Below, one piece after another: positions 8,364-16,052 of a DNA stretch of 39,363 bases. Origin of the DNA: JBHENW01 sp046261875 (GTDB lineage: Bacteria > Acidobacteriota > Thermoanaerobaculia > UBA5066 > Gp7-AA6); contig JBHENW010000026.1 in the NCBI GenBank assembly GCA_046261875.1, positions 1 through 39,363 on the forward strand. The letters are read 5' to 3'. The notes beneath the pieces are model-generated. The model saw nothing but the letters and a program-made list of their open reading frames with translations, made no database searches and was not told the DNA's origin. Every line of letters starts with the position of its first letter. Position 1 is the first letter of the stretch. Made by a program: the position numbers and the translations under genes.

Positions 8364-8405
8364 CTCCAAAGAGCGACACTCTACTTCCAAAGAGCGCACA
8401 CTTTA
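8364..8405. repeat. Two tandem imperfect direct repeats between tonB and exbB
   Basis: Two head-to-tail units of about 20-22 bp (8364-8383 and 8384-8405) share CCAAAGAGCG followed by a CACTnTA-like end. The second unit runs into the tonB stop codon. They lie 75-115 nt upstream of the exbB start, read on the minus strand. They could be operator half-sites or a local duplication. No rho-independent terminator is formed. Confidence 0.6.
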
Positions 8406-9146
8406 GTGCAAGTTGAATGTCACCGTCACGGTCAGGTACACGCGCACGGCCCGGCCGTTGAGGGTCGCCGGACGATATCTCCATTGCTGGACCGCCCGCT
8501 GCGCGGCCGAATCGAGCAGGGGGTTGACCGACTTGAGCACCCGGACGTCCTCGACGCTGCCGCTGGCGGTGATGATGGCCTCCAGGATGACGACCCCTTC
8601 CATCCGGGCCTTGCGGGCCGCCTCGGGGTAGCTCGGCTCGACCTTGTTGGTCAATTGCGGGGCCTTCACCTCGCCTCCGACCCGAAGCGGTTCGTCGCCG
8701 ACGCCCGGCCCGGTTCCTCCCGGGACCCCGCCGAGGACGCCGCCCGGCACGCCGCCCGGAACGCCGCCTTCGACGCCGCCCTCGACCCCTTCGCCTTCCG
8801 GAATGTCCTCCTCGGGCGCGGAGAGTGGGACCGGGACCGTCTCGGGGATGATCGTCGGCGCGGTCATCTCGGTCGGCTTGACCGGGATGGGCTTGACGAC
8901 TTCGGGCTTGGGAGCGGCGGGCTTCGGCGCGGCCGGGGGCGGAGGAGGAGGCGGCGGCGGCGCCGCGGCATAGAACGTGACGGGAATCGGCGGCTCCGGC
9001 ACGTCCTCGACGAACCAGATCGAGGCGCCCAGCACGGCTCCCAGGACCAGCACGTGCAGAGCGATGGAGACCGGAAGAGAGATGACCTTCTTCGGCCCCC
9101 TCTTCTTCATCTCGCCCGAGGATTCGATTAAGACGTCCTCAAACAT
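8403..9146 (-). CDS. tonB: TonB-family energy transducer
   Basis: TonB links the ExbB/ExbD motor in the inner membrane to outer-membrane receptors. The 247-residue product shows the full architecture: cytosolic N-terminus, one membrane helix (about 23-45, SLPVSIALHVLVLGAVLGAS), a Pro-rich spanning region with a run of nine prolines and PKPAAPKPEVVKPIPVKP, a Gly/Val/Pro repeat segment (repeated VPGG and VEGG units, about residues 118-145) and the C-terminal TonB domain starting at PSYPEAARKARMEGVVILEA, with the conserved QWRYRPATLNG and a final beta strand. It follows the TPR lipoprotein gene by 32 nt and precedes exbB. The low-complexity Gly-rich block is unusual next to the Pro-rich part and may lengthen the periplasmic reach. 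Confidence 0.93.
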   Translation of the reverse strand: MFEDVLIESSGEMKKRGPKKVISLPVSIALHVLVLGAVLGASIWFVEDVPEPPIPVTFYAAAPPPPPPPPPAAPKPAAPKPEVVKPIPVKPTEMTAPTIIPETVPVPLSAPEEDIPEGEGVEGGVEGGVPGGVPGGVLGGVPGGTGPGVGDEPLRVGGEVKAPQLTNKVEPSYPEAARKARMEGVVILEAIITASGSVEDVRVLKSVNPLLDSAAQRAVQQWRYRPATLNGRAVRVYLTVTVTFNLH

Positions 9147-9178
9147 GTCTGGTCCTCCCGCTTCGAAAGACCCCGGAC

Positions 9179-10033
9179 CTAGCTCTTCGGTTCCGCCACC
9201 GTCGGCGTCGGAGCCGCAGCCGCCAGGGCCTTCTTACGCATTTCCATTGCCTGCGCCCGGTACTGGTCCGCCTGGGCGATGTATTCCTGTTGCCTTACGG
9301 GGTCTGTCTCCATCTTGGCCTTCTCCCGATAGAGAAGGTTGATGTAGGAGAGGGCCTCGAAGTAGTCGGGCCGGAGCTTCATCGCCTCATTGAGGGCCTC
9401 GAGGCCCTGGTCCACGATCCGGGCCCTCTCCATCGGATCGATGTTGGGGTAGTTGTAAGAGCGGTCCCAGGCCTGGGCCCCGATCAGGTGGTACACCTCA
9501 GGGCGGGTATCGGGGGGCTCGGCCGCGATCCGACGCTTGAGCCATTCGACGCCCTGATCGAAATCCCCCCTCTTGAAGTAGATCGAGGCCATGGATCCCA
9601 TGGCGCGGGTGTCCTTGGGGTCTTCCTTGAGCATCGCCTGATAGAACCCGACGGCCTCGTCGTAGCGCTCCGTGGCGAGGTACATGGAAAGCAGCACCTC
9701 CCGCGCCTTGCGGTCCTCGGGCACCGTGTCCACGTAGATCTTGAGGTGCTCGATCGCTTTGCCGGCGATCTCGAGGTCCTTCACGTGTTTCGAGCCGGGC
9801 TGGTACATGCCCATGTACGCGTAGCCGATGCTCTTGTGTAGGCGTTTCTCGTTGGGATCGAGGCGGAGGGCTTCCTGGTAGGAGGCGAGAGCCGTCTGGT
9901 ATTGCTGGGCCCGCGCGAACTCGTTGCCCTTCTTGATCTCCTGCTTGGCTTTCAGTTTGTTGCAGCCGGAGATTCCCGCCACCAGGAGGAGGAGGAGGGC
10001 GGTCACGGCCACGCGCTGCCGACGCATCGACAT
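9179..10033 (-). CDS. TPR-repeat lipoprotein
   Basis: The start chosen is the ATG at 10033, giving MSMRRQRVAV, a hydrophobic stretch and a lipobox ISGC (Cys24). The longer open frame up to 10318 is rejected because it covers the divergent intergenic region. The 284-residue product is predicted to be lipid-anchored, with TPR motifs: QQYQTALASYQEALRLDPNE (first), ATERYDEAVGFYQAMLKEDP, KRGDFDQGVEWLKRRIAAEP, then a later repeat around EALNEAMKLRPDYFEALSYI. The C-terminus is a charged helix with an Ala/Pro tail. No strong Shine-Dalgarno is seen. As the first gene of the tonB/exb run it may scaffold envelope complexes; such TPR lipoproteins occur in many envelope operons, but no specific function can be assigned. 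Confidence 0.85.
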   Translation of the reverse strand: MSMRRQRVAVTALLLLLVAGISGCNKLKAKQEIKKGNEFARAQQYQTALASYQEALRLDPNEKRLHKSIGYAYMGMYQPGSKHVKDLEIAGKAIEHLKIYVDTVPEDRKAREVLLSMYLATERYDEAVGFYQAMLKEDPKDTRAMGSMASIYFKRGDFDQGVEWLKRRIAAEPPDTRPEVYHLIGAQAWDRSYNYPNIDPMERARIVDQGLEALNEAMKLRPDYFEALSYINLLYREKAKMETDPVRQQEYIAQADQYRAQAMEMRKKALAAAAPTPTVAEPKS

Positions 10034-10097
10034 GCTGAAGCGCTGCTTGCTCGTCGCTTTATCCCACCCGAAGGCCGGGGTACCGCCCGGCCGGAGG

Positions 10098-10126
10098 GTC
10101 GAATTCTGTTGAATTCCCCCTGTCAA
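10098..10126 (-). promoter_or_regulatory. Possible promoter for the TPR-tonB-exb operon
   Basis: A perfect -35 hexamer TTGACA occurs on the minus strand (10126 to 10121). The hexamer 17 nt downstream (TTCGAC, 10103 to 10098) is a poor -10, so this is only a candidate. The rest of the 214-nt divergent gap (10034-10247) shows no clear promoter on the plus strand. Confidence 0.3.
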
Positions 10127-10247
10127 CGCAACAAGCTTTTTGGCCGGTGTCGGCGCGGTCGCGCGAGCGGAGATATCGCGCGTTCGGCCATGTCCTGCCG
10201 GGGAATATTCGGCCCGGACCGGGCCTTGCCTTTCCGAAGGAGGACCT

Positions 10248-11951
10248 TTGAAGAGACTTTTCGCGCTCGCCGTCGTGCTTCTGGCGTCCGCCTTCGCCGG
10301 GGCGCAACAGCCCGCCAAGCCCGCGCCTCCCGCCCCTCCGGCTCAGCAACAGCCCCTCCCCCCGGTCTCCGAGACGGTGGAGGTCTCGGTGACGAACATC
10401 GAGGTCGTGGTCACCGACTCGAAGGGGAATCGCGTCACGGGGCTCACACGGGAGGACTTCGAGGTCAAGCAAGACGGCGTCCCGCAGCAGATCACGAACT
10501 TCTACGCGGTCACCGGAGGCAAGGTCGTGCTCGAGGACGGCAAAACCGTCTCGCTCGAGGAGCCGGCCGCGGAAGAGGAGCTTCCCGCCCAGCTGAAGAC
10601 GCGTTACGTGTTCTACATCGACAACCTGAACATCCAGCCGCAGAACCGCAACCGGATGTTCAAACGCTTGAAGGAATTCGTCCGCGAGTCGGTCGGGCCG
10701 CACTCCGAAGCGATGGTGGTGACCTACAACCGTTCGCTCAAGGTCAAGCAGCGATTCACCTCCGACGTGGACGACGTCCTCGGGGCGATCGAGCAGACGG
10801 AGCTCGAGACGGGAGGCGGAACGACGCTCTGGTCCGAGCGCCGCGACAACCTGCGGCGGATCAACGAGTCCAGCTCGCCGGCGGAGGCCGTTCAGATCGC
10901 CCGCATGCACGCGCGGTCCCTCCGCAACGATCTGGAGTTCGCGGTGGACGCGATCAAGAACACGCTCAACGGTCTCGCCGGAGTGGACGGCCGCAAGGTC
11001 TTCGTCTACGTGTCGGAAGGCCTTCCGGCGACGGCGGGTGCCGAGATGTTCGATGCCGTCGGTCAGAAGTTCCGGGAAGGCAGCGCTTCCACACTCGAGC
11101 AGTTCGAGTTCGACATGAACACGCGCTACGCCTCGATCGTGCAGGCCGCCAACGCCAACGGCGTCACCATCTGGCCTCTCGACGCCACCGGTCTCGCCGT
11201 CGACGACCTCGTCTCCGCCGAGAACCGCACGATCGAGTCGCGGCCCAACACGTTCATGATGCGCCAGAACACGCAGGCGCCGCTCCTGATGATGGCGGAG
11301 CAGACGGGCGGAATCGCGGCGGTCAACACGAACGACTGGAAGGGCAACCTCGACGAGCTCGCCCAGGACTTCTCGAACTTCTACTCGATCGGCTACCGCA
11401 GCGGCCGGGCGGCGGTGGACCGTCCGCACCGCGTCGAGGTCACCGTGAAGCGCAAGCGGCTCAAGGTGCGCGCGCGCAAGGGGTACCTCGAGAAAACCGT
11501 CGAGACCCGCACGGCCGAAGCCGTCGAGGCGAGTCTCTACTACCCGCGCGAGGAGAATCCGCTCGGCATCAGCCTCACGGTCGGCGAGTCCCGTCCCTAT
11601 GACCGGGAGAACTACCTGCTCCCGATCCACGTGTCGATTCCGCTCTCGAAGATGGCGCTCGTGCCGTCGGGTGACGTGTACCAGGGAAACTACTTTCTGT
11701 ATCTGAAGATCCTGGACGTCTCGGGAAAGACCTCCGACATGCAGATCCAGCGCGGGACGGTCTCGGTGCCGCAGAAGGAGCTGGACAACGCCCAGAAAAA
11801 GAACTGGGGCCACCCGATGCAGCTCATCGTCGTGCCGGGAGGCCAGAAGATCGCGGTGGGCGTCCGGGACGGCGTCTCCAACGTGACCTCGTTCGTCCAG
11901 AAGAACGTCTTCGTCTCGGTGCTTCCCAAGGAGGCGGGCCGGGGCGAGTAA
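10248..11951 (+). CDS. Secreted VWFA-related protein (Acidobacteria-type)
   Basis: The start is the TTG at 10248: it follows AAGGAGG by 4 nt and directly yields a signal peptide (KRLFALAVVLLASAFAGAQQ). The 567-residue product matches the VWFA-related family common in Acidobacteriota: an N-terminal beta domain with VEVVVTDSKGNRVTGLTREDFEV-like organisation (about residues 46-75), then a von Willebrand A-like domain beginning YVFYIDNLNI. The usual MIDAS DxSxS reads DNLN, a variant I associate with this family, so metal binding may be altered. A later segment (NFYSIGYRSGRAAVDRPHRV) and the beta-rich C-terminus complete the usual pattern. It is likely periplasmic or surface-exposed; the molecular function of the family is not known. 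It stands divergent from the TPR lipoprotein and 39 nt before the next gene. Confidence 0.88.
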   Translation: MKRLFALAVVLLASAFAGAQQPAKPAPPAPPAQQQPLPPVSETVEVSVTNIEVVVTDSKGNRVTGLTREDFEVKQDGVPQQITNFYAVTGGKVVLEDGKTVSLEEPAAEEELPAQLKTRYVFYIDNLNIQPQNRNRMFKRLKEFVRESVGPHSEAMVVTYNRSLKVKQRFTSDVDDVLGAIEQTELETGGGTTLWSERRDNLRRINESSSPAEAVQIARMHARSLRNDLEFAVDAIKNTLNGLAGVDGRKVFVYVSEGLPATAGAEMFDAVGQKFREGSASTLEQFEFDMNTRYASIVQAANANGVTIWPLDATGLAVDDLVSAENRTIESRPNTFMMRQNTQAPLLMMAEQTGGIAAVNTNDWKGNLDELAQDFSNFYSIGYRSGRAAVDRPHRVEVTVKRKRLKVRARKGYLEKTVETRTAEAVEASLYYPREENPLGISLTVGESRPYDRENYLLPIHVSIPLSKMALVPSGDVYQGNYFLYLKILDVSGKTSDMQIQRGTVSVPQKELDNAQKKNWGHPMQLIVVPGGQKIAVGVRDGVSNVTSFVQKNVFVSVLPKEAGRGE

Positions 11952-11978
11952 CGCCGCTTGCGATCCGGCGCGCCGCGG

Positions 11979-11984
11979 GATAAT
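11979..11984 (+). promoter_or_regulatory. -10-like element 6 nt before the DUF2064 gene
   Basis: GATAAT ends 6 nt before the GTG at 11991 and there is no Shine-Dalgarno. A partial -35 (TTGCGA, 11958-11963) lies 15 nt upstream, slightly short of ideal. The position fits a leaderless transcript starting at or near the GTG. Confidence 0.45.
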
Positions 11985-11990
11985 CGCGGC

Positions 11991-12689
11991 GTGCCGGTTC
12001 CGCGGACACTCGTTCTCTTCGCTCGCGCCCCCGAGCCCGGCCAGGTCAAGACCCGTCTGGCGCCGCTTCTCGGAGCCGACGGCGCGGCCCGTCTCTATCG
12101 TGCGTTTCTGGAAGACGCCGCTCGCGCCTACGGGCGAGCTGCGGACTGGGCGCCGGTCCTCGCGGCCGATCCGGCGGCAGACCATCCCCTCCTCCAGGCT
12201 CTGTTCGCCTCGCCCTGGAGACGGGAGGACCAGGTTTCCGGCGATCTCGGGGCGCGGCTGACGGCGGCCTTCCGGAGTGAAGCGGCGCGGGGCGCCCGCG
12301 CGATCCTCGCGGTCGGATCCGACCATCCCGCCCTGCCCCACCGTCTTCTCCTCGAAGCCTTCCGCACGGTCGAGGATGGCCGGCACGCGGCGCTCATTCC
12401 CGCGGAAGACGGCGGCTATTGCGCCGTCGCCCTCTCCCGGGAGGTCGCGCCCGAGGGCGTTTTCGAGGAGATCCCCTGGTCTTCACCGGCGGTGCTCGAA
12501 GCGACGCTCGAACGCCTCGCTCGATTGGGCGCCTCCGTATCGCTCCTGTCGACCTTCTACGACGTGGACCGGCCGGAGGACGTGGCGAGGCTCGCGAGGG
12601 ATCTGGCCTCTCGGGACCCGGGCGGCGAAGACTTTCCCGCGGCGACGGCGAAGGCGCTTCGGGAGCTCGCCGCGGAGGCCGCGCTCTGA
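11991..12689 (+). CDS. DUF2064 / TIGR04282 family GT-A-like protein
   Basis: The 232-residue product has the family's opening VPRTLVLFARAPEPGQVKTRLAP, a nucleotidyl/glycosyltransferase A-like Rossmann half, followed by ARAILAVGSDHPALPHRLLL (the DxD-like SDHP motif) and IPAEDGGYCAVAL (DGGY motif), then FYDVDRPEDVARL near the end. These are hallmarks of the TIGR04282 arsenosugar-type glycosyltransferase/DUF2064 group; substrate is unknown. GTG at 11991 is chosen as the most N-terminal codon that still leaves the conserved start intact. It overlaps nnr by 4 nt, so the two are translationally coupled; co-transcription with nnr and tsaE is inferred. Confidence 0.88.
   Translation: MPVPRTLVLFARAPEPGQVKTRLAPLLGADGAARLYRAFLEDAARAYGRAADWAPVLAADPAADHPLLQALFASPWRREDQVSGDLGARLTAAFRSEAARGARAILAVGSDHPALPHRLLLEAFRTVEDGRHAALIPAEDGGYCAVALSREVAPEGVFEEIPWSSPAVLEATLERLARLGASVSLLSTFYDVDRPEDVARLARDLASRDPGGEDFPAATAKALRELAAEAAL
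12674..12688 (+). promoter_or_regulatory. Shine-Dalgarno that points to a CTG start for nnr
   Basis: GGAGG (12674-12678) is followed after 7 nt by CTG (12686-12688). This is the best-placed ribosome-binding site for nnr and is the reason for choosing the CTG over the ATG at 12713. Confidence 0.6.
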
Positions 12690-14230
12690 TACCCGTCCTC
12701 GATGCCCGACAGATGAAGGCCGCGGATCGCCGCGCGATCCGCGCGGGCGTGCCGGCGGAGCGTCTCATGGAGAACGCGGCCGCGGGTCTGGTCCAGGCGC
12801 TCCTCGAGACCCGTCCGGGCTGGCGGCGCGTGGTCGTGGCGTGCGGGCCGGGAAACAACGGAGGCGACGGGCTCGCGGCGGCTCGCATGCTGGCCCGTGA
12901 CGGCCTGTCCGTCTCGGTCTTCACCCTGAGAGATCCCGAGTCCTACGCCGGCGCCGCGGCGGTCAACGCGCGGCGCGCGCGCGCGGCGGGGCTGGAATTC
13001 GCCCGGGTCCCGGGGCCGCGAGGGATCGGCGCTTTCCGCCGGGCGCTCGACGACGCGGACGGAGTCGTCGATGCCCTCTTCGGCACGGGTCTCTCGCGGC
13101 CGCTATCCGGGATCGCGGAGACCGCCGTCGCCGCCATCAACCGCAGCGAACGCGGGGTGGCGTCGGCGGACGTCCCGTCGGGCCTCTCTTCCGACACGGG
13201 CGAGCTCCTCGGCCCATGCGTGCGGGCGGACCTCACGGCGGCGTTCGCCGCGGCGAAGCATTGCCACGTCTTCCATCCGGCGCGGTCCTTCTGCGGCGAC
13301 CTGCGCGTCGCCCCCATCGGAATTCCCGCGCGTCTGCTCGCCGCGCGGGGTCATCCCCTGTGGCTCGTCGAGGAGGCGGACGTGCGCCGCCTCCTGCCCG
13401 CGCGCGCGGAGGACTCGCACAAAGGAGACTTCGGCCGCGTCGCGGTGATTGCCGGGTCGCGTGGGAAAGCCGGGGCTGCGGTTCTCGCCGGCCGCGGGGC
13501 GCTGCGGGCGGGCGCCGGGCTCGTGACGATTTTCTGCCCCGCTTCTCTCGAGGCGACGATCGTCAGCGCCCTGCCCGAGGCGATGACGCGCGGCCTGCCG
13601 GAGCGGGCCGGAGAGGTCGTGGCCGACGGCGCAGCCGAGCTGGCCGGAGCCCTCGAAGGGTTCGACGCGGTTGCTGCGGGGCCGGGGCTCGGTTCGGGGG
13701 AAGCGATCGCGCCCTTCCTCCGGCAGGTGCTGAAGCTTCCGCTACCGCTCGTTTGCGACGCGGACGCGCTCAACGCGATGCCCGGGCTGCCGGCCGTCTG
13801 GGCGCGTCGCCGGGCCGCGACCGTCCTGACGCCCCACCCGGGAGAGGCGGGGCGGCTTCTCGGCGTATCGACGAAAGAAGTCCAGCGCGACCGGGTCGCC
13901 GCCGCCAGGCGGCTGGCTCGGAGGTCCGGAGCGGTCGTGATCTTGAAAGGCGCGGCCACGCTGATCGCCGATCCGGCCGGCACCGTCCGCGTCAATCCCA
14001 CCGGCTCGCCTTTGATGGCATCGGCGGGGGCGGGCGACGTGCTGACCGGCGCCGTCGCCGCTCTCTTGGCGGGGGGTCTCCGCGCGCTCGAAGCGGCTTA
14101 TTGCGCCGCGTACCTCCACGGCGCCGCCGGGGAGCTTCTCGCCGCATCGCTCGGAGACGCGGGGCTTCTCGCTCACGAGTTGGCGGACGCCATGCCGCTC
14201 GCCCGCGACGGCCTGCGCGAGCCGCGGTGA
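12686..14230 (+). CDS. nnr: Bifunctional NAD(P)H-hydrate epimerase/dehydratase
   Basis: This enzyme repairs hydrated NAD(P)H: the N-terminal epimerase half (NnrE/YjeF_N, about residues 1-215) interconverts R and S hydrates, and the C-terminal dehydratase half (NnrD, about 225-505) removes water using ADP or ATP. Epimerase motifs: GPGNNGGDGLAAARML, DALFGTGLSRPLSG, ADVPSGLSSDTGE. Dehydratase motifs: KGDFGRVAVIAGSRGKAGAA, AAGPGLG, LTPHPGEAGRLLG, ILKGAATLIADP and the catalytic ASAGAGDVLTG. The family N-terminus normally begins with a short strand before AxQMxxxDR; here this is IPVLDARQMKAADRRAI, with no ATG, GTG or TTG nearby upstream. A CTG at 12686 behind GGAGG supplies it (514 residues); the ATG at 12713 would cut off the first strand. 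Confidence 0.92.
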   Translation: MIPVLDARQMKAADRRAIRAGVPAERLMENAAAGLVQALLETRPGWRRVVVACGPGNNGGDGLAAARMLARDGLSVSVFTLRDPESYAGAAAVNARRARAAGLEFARVPGPRGIGAFRRALDDADGVVDALFGTGLSRPLSGIAETAVAAINRSERGVASADVPSGLSSDTGELLGPCVRADLTAAFAAAKHCHVFHPARSFCGDLRVAPIGIPARLLAARGHPLWLVEEADVRRLLPARAEDSHKGDFGRVAVIAGSRGKAGAAVLAGRGALRAGAGLVTIFCPASLEATIVSALPEAMTRGLPERAGEVVADGAAELAGALEGFDAVAAGPGLGSGEAIAPFLRQVLKLPLPLVCDADALNAMPGLPAVWARRRAATVLTPHPGEAGRLLGVSTKEVQRDRVAAARRLARRSGAVVILKGAATLIADPAGTVRVNPTGSPLMASAGAGDVLTGAVAALLAGGLRALEAAYCAAYLHGAAGELLAASLGDAGLLAHELADAMPLARDGLREPR

Positions 14231-14700
14231 CGACCCCGGAGGCCGCCCCCGGTGAGGGCATCCCCCCGAAGGAGATCGCCTCGTCCGGTGAAGCGGCGAC
14301 GGAAGCGTTCGGCCGCCGGCTGGGACGCGTCCTGCGAGCCGAGGACGTCGTGTACCTGCGGGGCCGCCTCGGGGCGGGCAAGACGGCGCTGGCCCGCGGC
14401 GTCGCGGTGGGTCGGGGGGCGCAGGCACGGCAGGTCGCTTCGCCCACGTTTGCCCTCCTCCACGAGTACGCCGATCCGGACGGCAGGATCGTCCTGAGGC
14501 ACCTCGACCTCTACCGGCTGGAAGACTCCGGACGCGATCTCGAAGTGCTCGGACTGCCCGGATCGGTCGAGGGCGCGCCGGTCCTCGTCGAGTGGCCGAA
14601 CCGGACGATCTCCGGTCTGCTTCCGCCGACGATCGAGGTGACGATCGAGGCCGGAGCGGGGGAGGAGCGGCACATCTCCTGGACGCGCTCCGGACGCTGA
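14227..14700 (+). CDS. tsaE: TsaE, tRNA t6A threonylcarbamoyltransfer complex ATPase
   Basis: TsaE is the P-loop ATPase needed with TsaB and TsaD to make the t6A37 modification of ANN-decoding tRNAs. The 157-residue product begins at GTG 14227, overlapping the nnr stop (GTGA). It has the Walker A segment GRLGAGKTALARGV, then SPTFALLHEY, HLDLYRLED and EWPNRTISGLLPP, all in the expected order. Length is typical. nnr-tsaE adjacency (YjeF-YjeE) is common in bacteria, which supports the call. The gene converges closely with the beta-barrel gene (9 nt between stops). Confidence 0.94.
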   Translation: MTTPEAAPGEGIPPKEIASSGEAATEAFGRRLGRVLRAEDVVYLRGRLGAGKTALARGVAVGRGAQARQVASPTFALLHEYADPDGRIVLRHLDLYRLEDSGRDLEVLGLPGSVEGAPVLVEWPNRTISGLLPPTIEVTIEAGAGEERHISWTRSGR

Positions 14701-14709
14701 AGCCGACGG

Positions 14710-15378
14710 TTAGAACGCGAAGAGCAGACCCAGAGAAACTTCACCCGTGGTCAGCCACTCGTTGCGGTCGCTGTCGCAGTCGTCGAAGAAGTCATCGTCG
14801 TCACAAAAGAAATCGTCGTCGTCGCGGTCGTCGCCGAGCGAGGTCGCGTATCCGCGTCCATCGAATCGGAGACCGAAGTTGGGCGTGAAGAACGTCTTGA
14901 TGCCGCCGCCGAAAGTCGCCGTGAATCGCGTCTCTTCATCGGAGCCGAGGAAGTCGTCCGGGTCGAGCCGCGCGACGCCCCCGCCGAGGCTGACGTACGG
15001 AACGACCCGCCGCCGGCCGAAGTTGAAGACCATGGAGCCGAGCAGGTAATCGATGTCGAGATCCCCCAGCTCCAGTTCCTGGTCGGGGTCGAACAGGCCG
15101 CCGTTGCCCTCCTCGACGAACTCGGTGGAGACATGGGAGAGCTGCAGCTCGAGCTGGAAGGTGCTGTTCAGGTTGTAGCCGAGCCGTACGCCGTAAGAGA
15201 AGTCGTCGTCGGTCTCGACGTCGAAATCGAAAAGGTCGGTCGTGCCGCTCTCGAACTCCCCGCCAAACTGGTAGCCGCCGTACGGTGAGATCTCGAACGT
15301 CCGATCGCGAACCTGGGCGAACGCCGCGGCGGCGCAGAACAGCGCGGCGAGCGCCAGGGTGAGTGCACGGGTCTTCAT
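14710..15378 (-). CDS. Outer-membrane beta-barrel protein with Asp-rich loop
   Basis: The 222-residue product starts with a signal peptide (cleavage after AFA, about residue 21) and has alternating amphipathic strands with aromatic ends, consistent with an 8-stranded OmpA/OmpW-like barrel: FEISPYGGYQFGGEF, FSYGVRLGYNLNSTF, TFQLELQLSHVSTEF, LLGSMVFNFG, VVPYVSLGGGVARL, RFTATFGGGIKTFF, FGLRFDGRGYATS and a last strand GEVSLGLLFAF ending in Phe, the usual Bam signal. Between the last two strands, residues 183-202 are extremely acidic (13 of 20 are Asp), with two Cys and Phe pairs. Such a loop would be cell-surface or periplasmic and could bind Ca2+ (inference). GGAGGAG precedes the ATG by 5 nt. 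Function unknown. Confidence 0.87.
   Translation of the reverse strand: MKTRALTLALAALFCAAAAFAQVRDRTFEISPYGGYQFGGEFESGTTDLFDFDVETDDDFSYGVRLGYNLNSTFQLELQLSHVSTEFVEEGNGGLFDPDQELELGDLDIDYLLGSMVFNFGRRRVVPYVSLGGGVARLDPDDFLGSDEETRFTATFGGGIKTFFTPNFGLRFDGRGYATSLGDDRDDDDFFCDDDDFFDDCDSDRNEWLTTGEVSLGLLFAF
14782..14823 (-). repeat. 21-bp tandem duplication in the beta-barrel gene
   Basis: Two imperfect 21-bp units (14803-14823 and 14782-14802) encode DDDDFFC and DDDDFFD. This looks like a small internal duplication that created the acidic loop. Confidence 0.65.
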
Positions 15379-15421
15379 GGTTTCTCCTCCGGCATTCCCG
15401 CCGGGTCGTTCCGGGCAGCCG

Positions 15422-15450
15422 ATCCACCCGGGCGTTCAGTCCTTGTTCAA
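15422..15450 (-). promoter_or_regulatory. Candidate promoter of the beta-barrel gene
   Basis: TTGAAC (15450 to 15445) on the minus strand resembles a -35; the hexamer 17 nt further (GTGGAT) is a poor -10. Weak candidate in the 115-nt gap between the beta-barrel gene and the thioredoxin-like gene. Confidence 0.25.
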
Positions 15451-15493
15451 TTTGCGTGCCGGGGCGGCGGGAACGGCGGGAGGAAACGGAGAA

Positions 15494-15994
15494 TCAGCGG
15501 CGCGGTTTGAGGGTACGCTCGAGGAGCTTCTTCCAACGCTCCTCGACGTCCGCGGAGTAACCGACGACGCGGTCGATCAGATTCCGGTCGGGGCCGAGGA
15601 TGAACGTGGACGGGATACCGAGAGCCGTCATCTGTCCGGCATCCTCCGGTCCCGCGTAGTAGACCGGGAGGGAGATGTTGTAGCGCTTCATGAAGGGCTC
15701 GACGCGGCGCCGGTCGGCGTCGACGTTGACCGCGAGGACGACGAAGTTCCGGTCGCTGTACTTGTCGTACATCCGCTGGACGACCGGTAGCTCCAGCCGG
15801 CAGGGCCCGCACCAAGTCGCCCAGACGTTGAGAAGGACGACGTTCCCCTTCAACTGGGAGAGGCGGACGGCCCCCCCGTCGGCGCCGGCGAACTCCAGGT
15901 CCGGGAAGCGCGCGTCCGGTTCCTGGGCGGCCGCCGGCGCAGCGAGCAGCGCGAGCGCCGTCAGGCAGACGAAGGCGGTCGAGAGGGATCGCAT
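15494..15994 (-). CDS. TlpA/ResA-like periplasmic thioredoxin
   Basis: The start at 15994 gives a compact signal peptide (MRSLSTAFVCLTALALLAAP, cleavage after AAA about residue 23), so the 166-residue protein is exported. The redoxin fold begins PDLEFAGADGGAVRLSQLKG, with the active site WATWCGPC (Cys62, Cys65), then VLAVNVDADRRRVEPFMKRY, the cis-Pro region GIPSTFILGPDRN and a closing helix. TlpA/ResA proteins reduce disulfides in the periplasm, often for cytochrome c maturation; the client here is unknown. An upstream ATG at 16057 is rejected because it would put 21 residues before the signal peptide and it overlaps the -10 box. Confidence 0.9.
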   Translation of the reverse strand: MRSLSTAFVCLTALALLAAPAAAQEPDARFPDLEFAGADGGAVRLSQLKGNVVLLNVWATWCGPCRLELPVVQRMYDKYSDRNFVVLAVNVDADRRRVEPFMKRYNISLPVYYAGPEDAGQMTALGIPSTFILGPDRNLIDRVVGYSADVEERWKKLLERTLKPRR

Positions 15995-16052
15995 CGTCCA
16001 GACGAACGGCGGACGTGTCTCTGAAATTTCAACGCTTTGGAAGGCCCGGAAA

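Noticed and set aside
8364..8405. Fur box for the tonB/exb cluster
   Set aside because: The repeats contain no GATAATGATAATCATTATC-like pattern, only direct rather than inverted symmetry.
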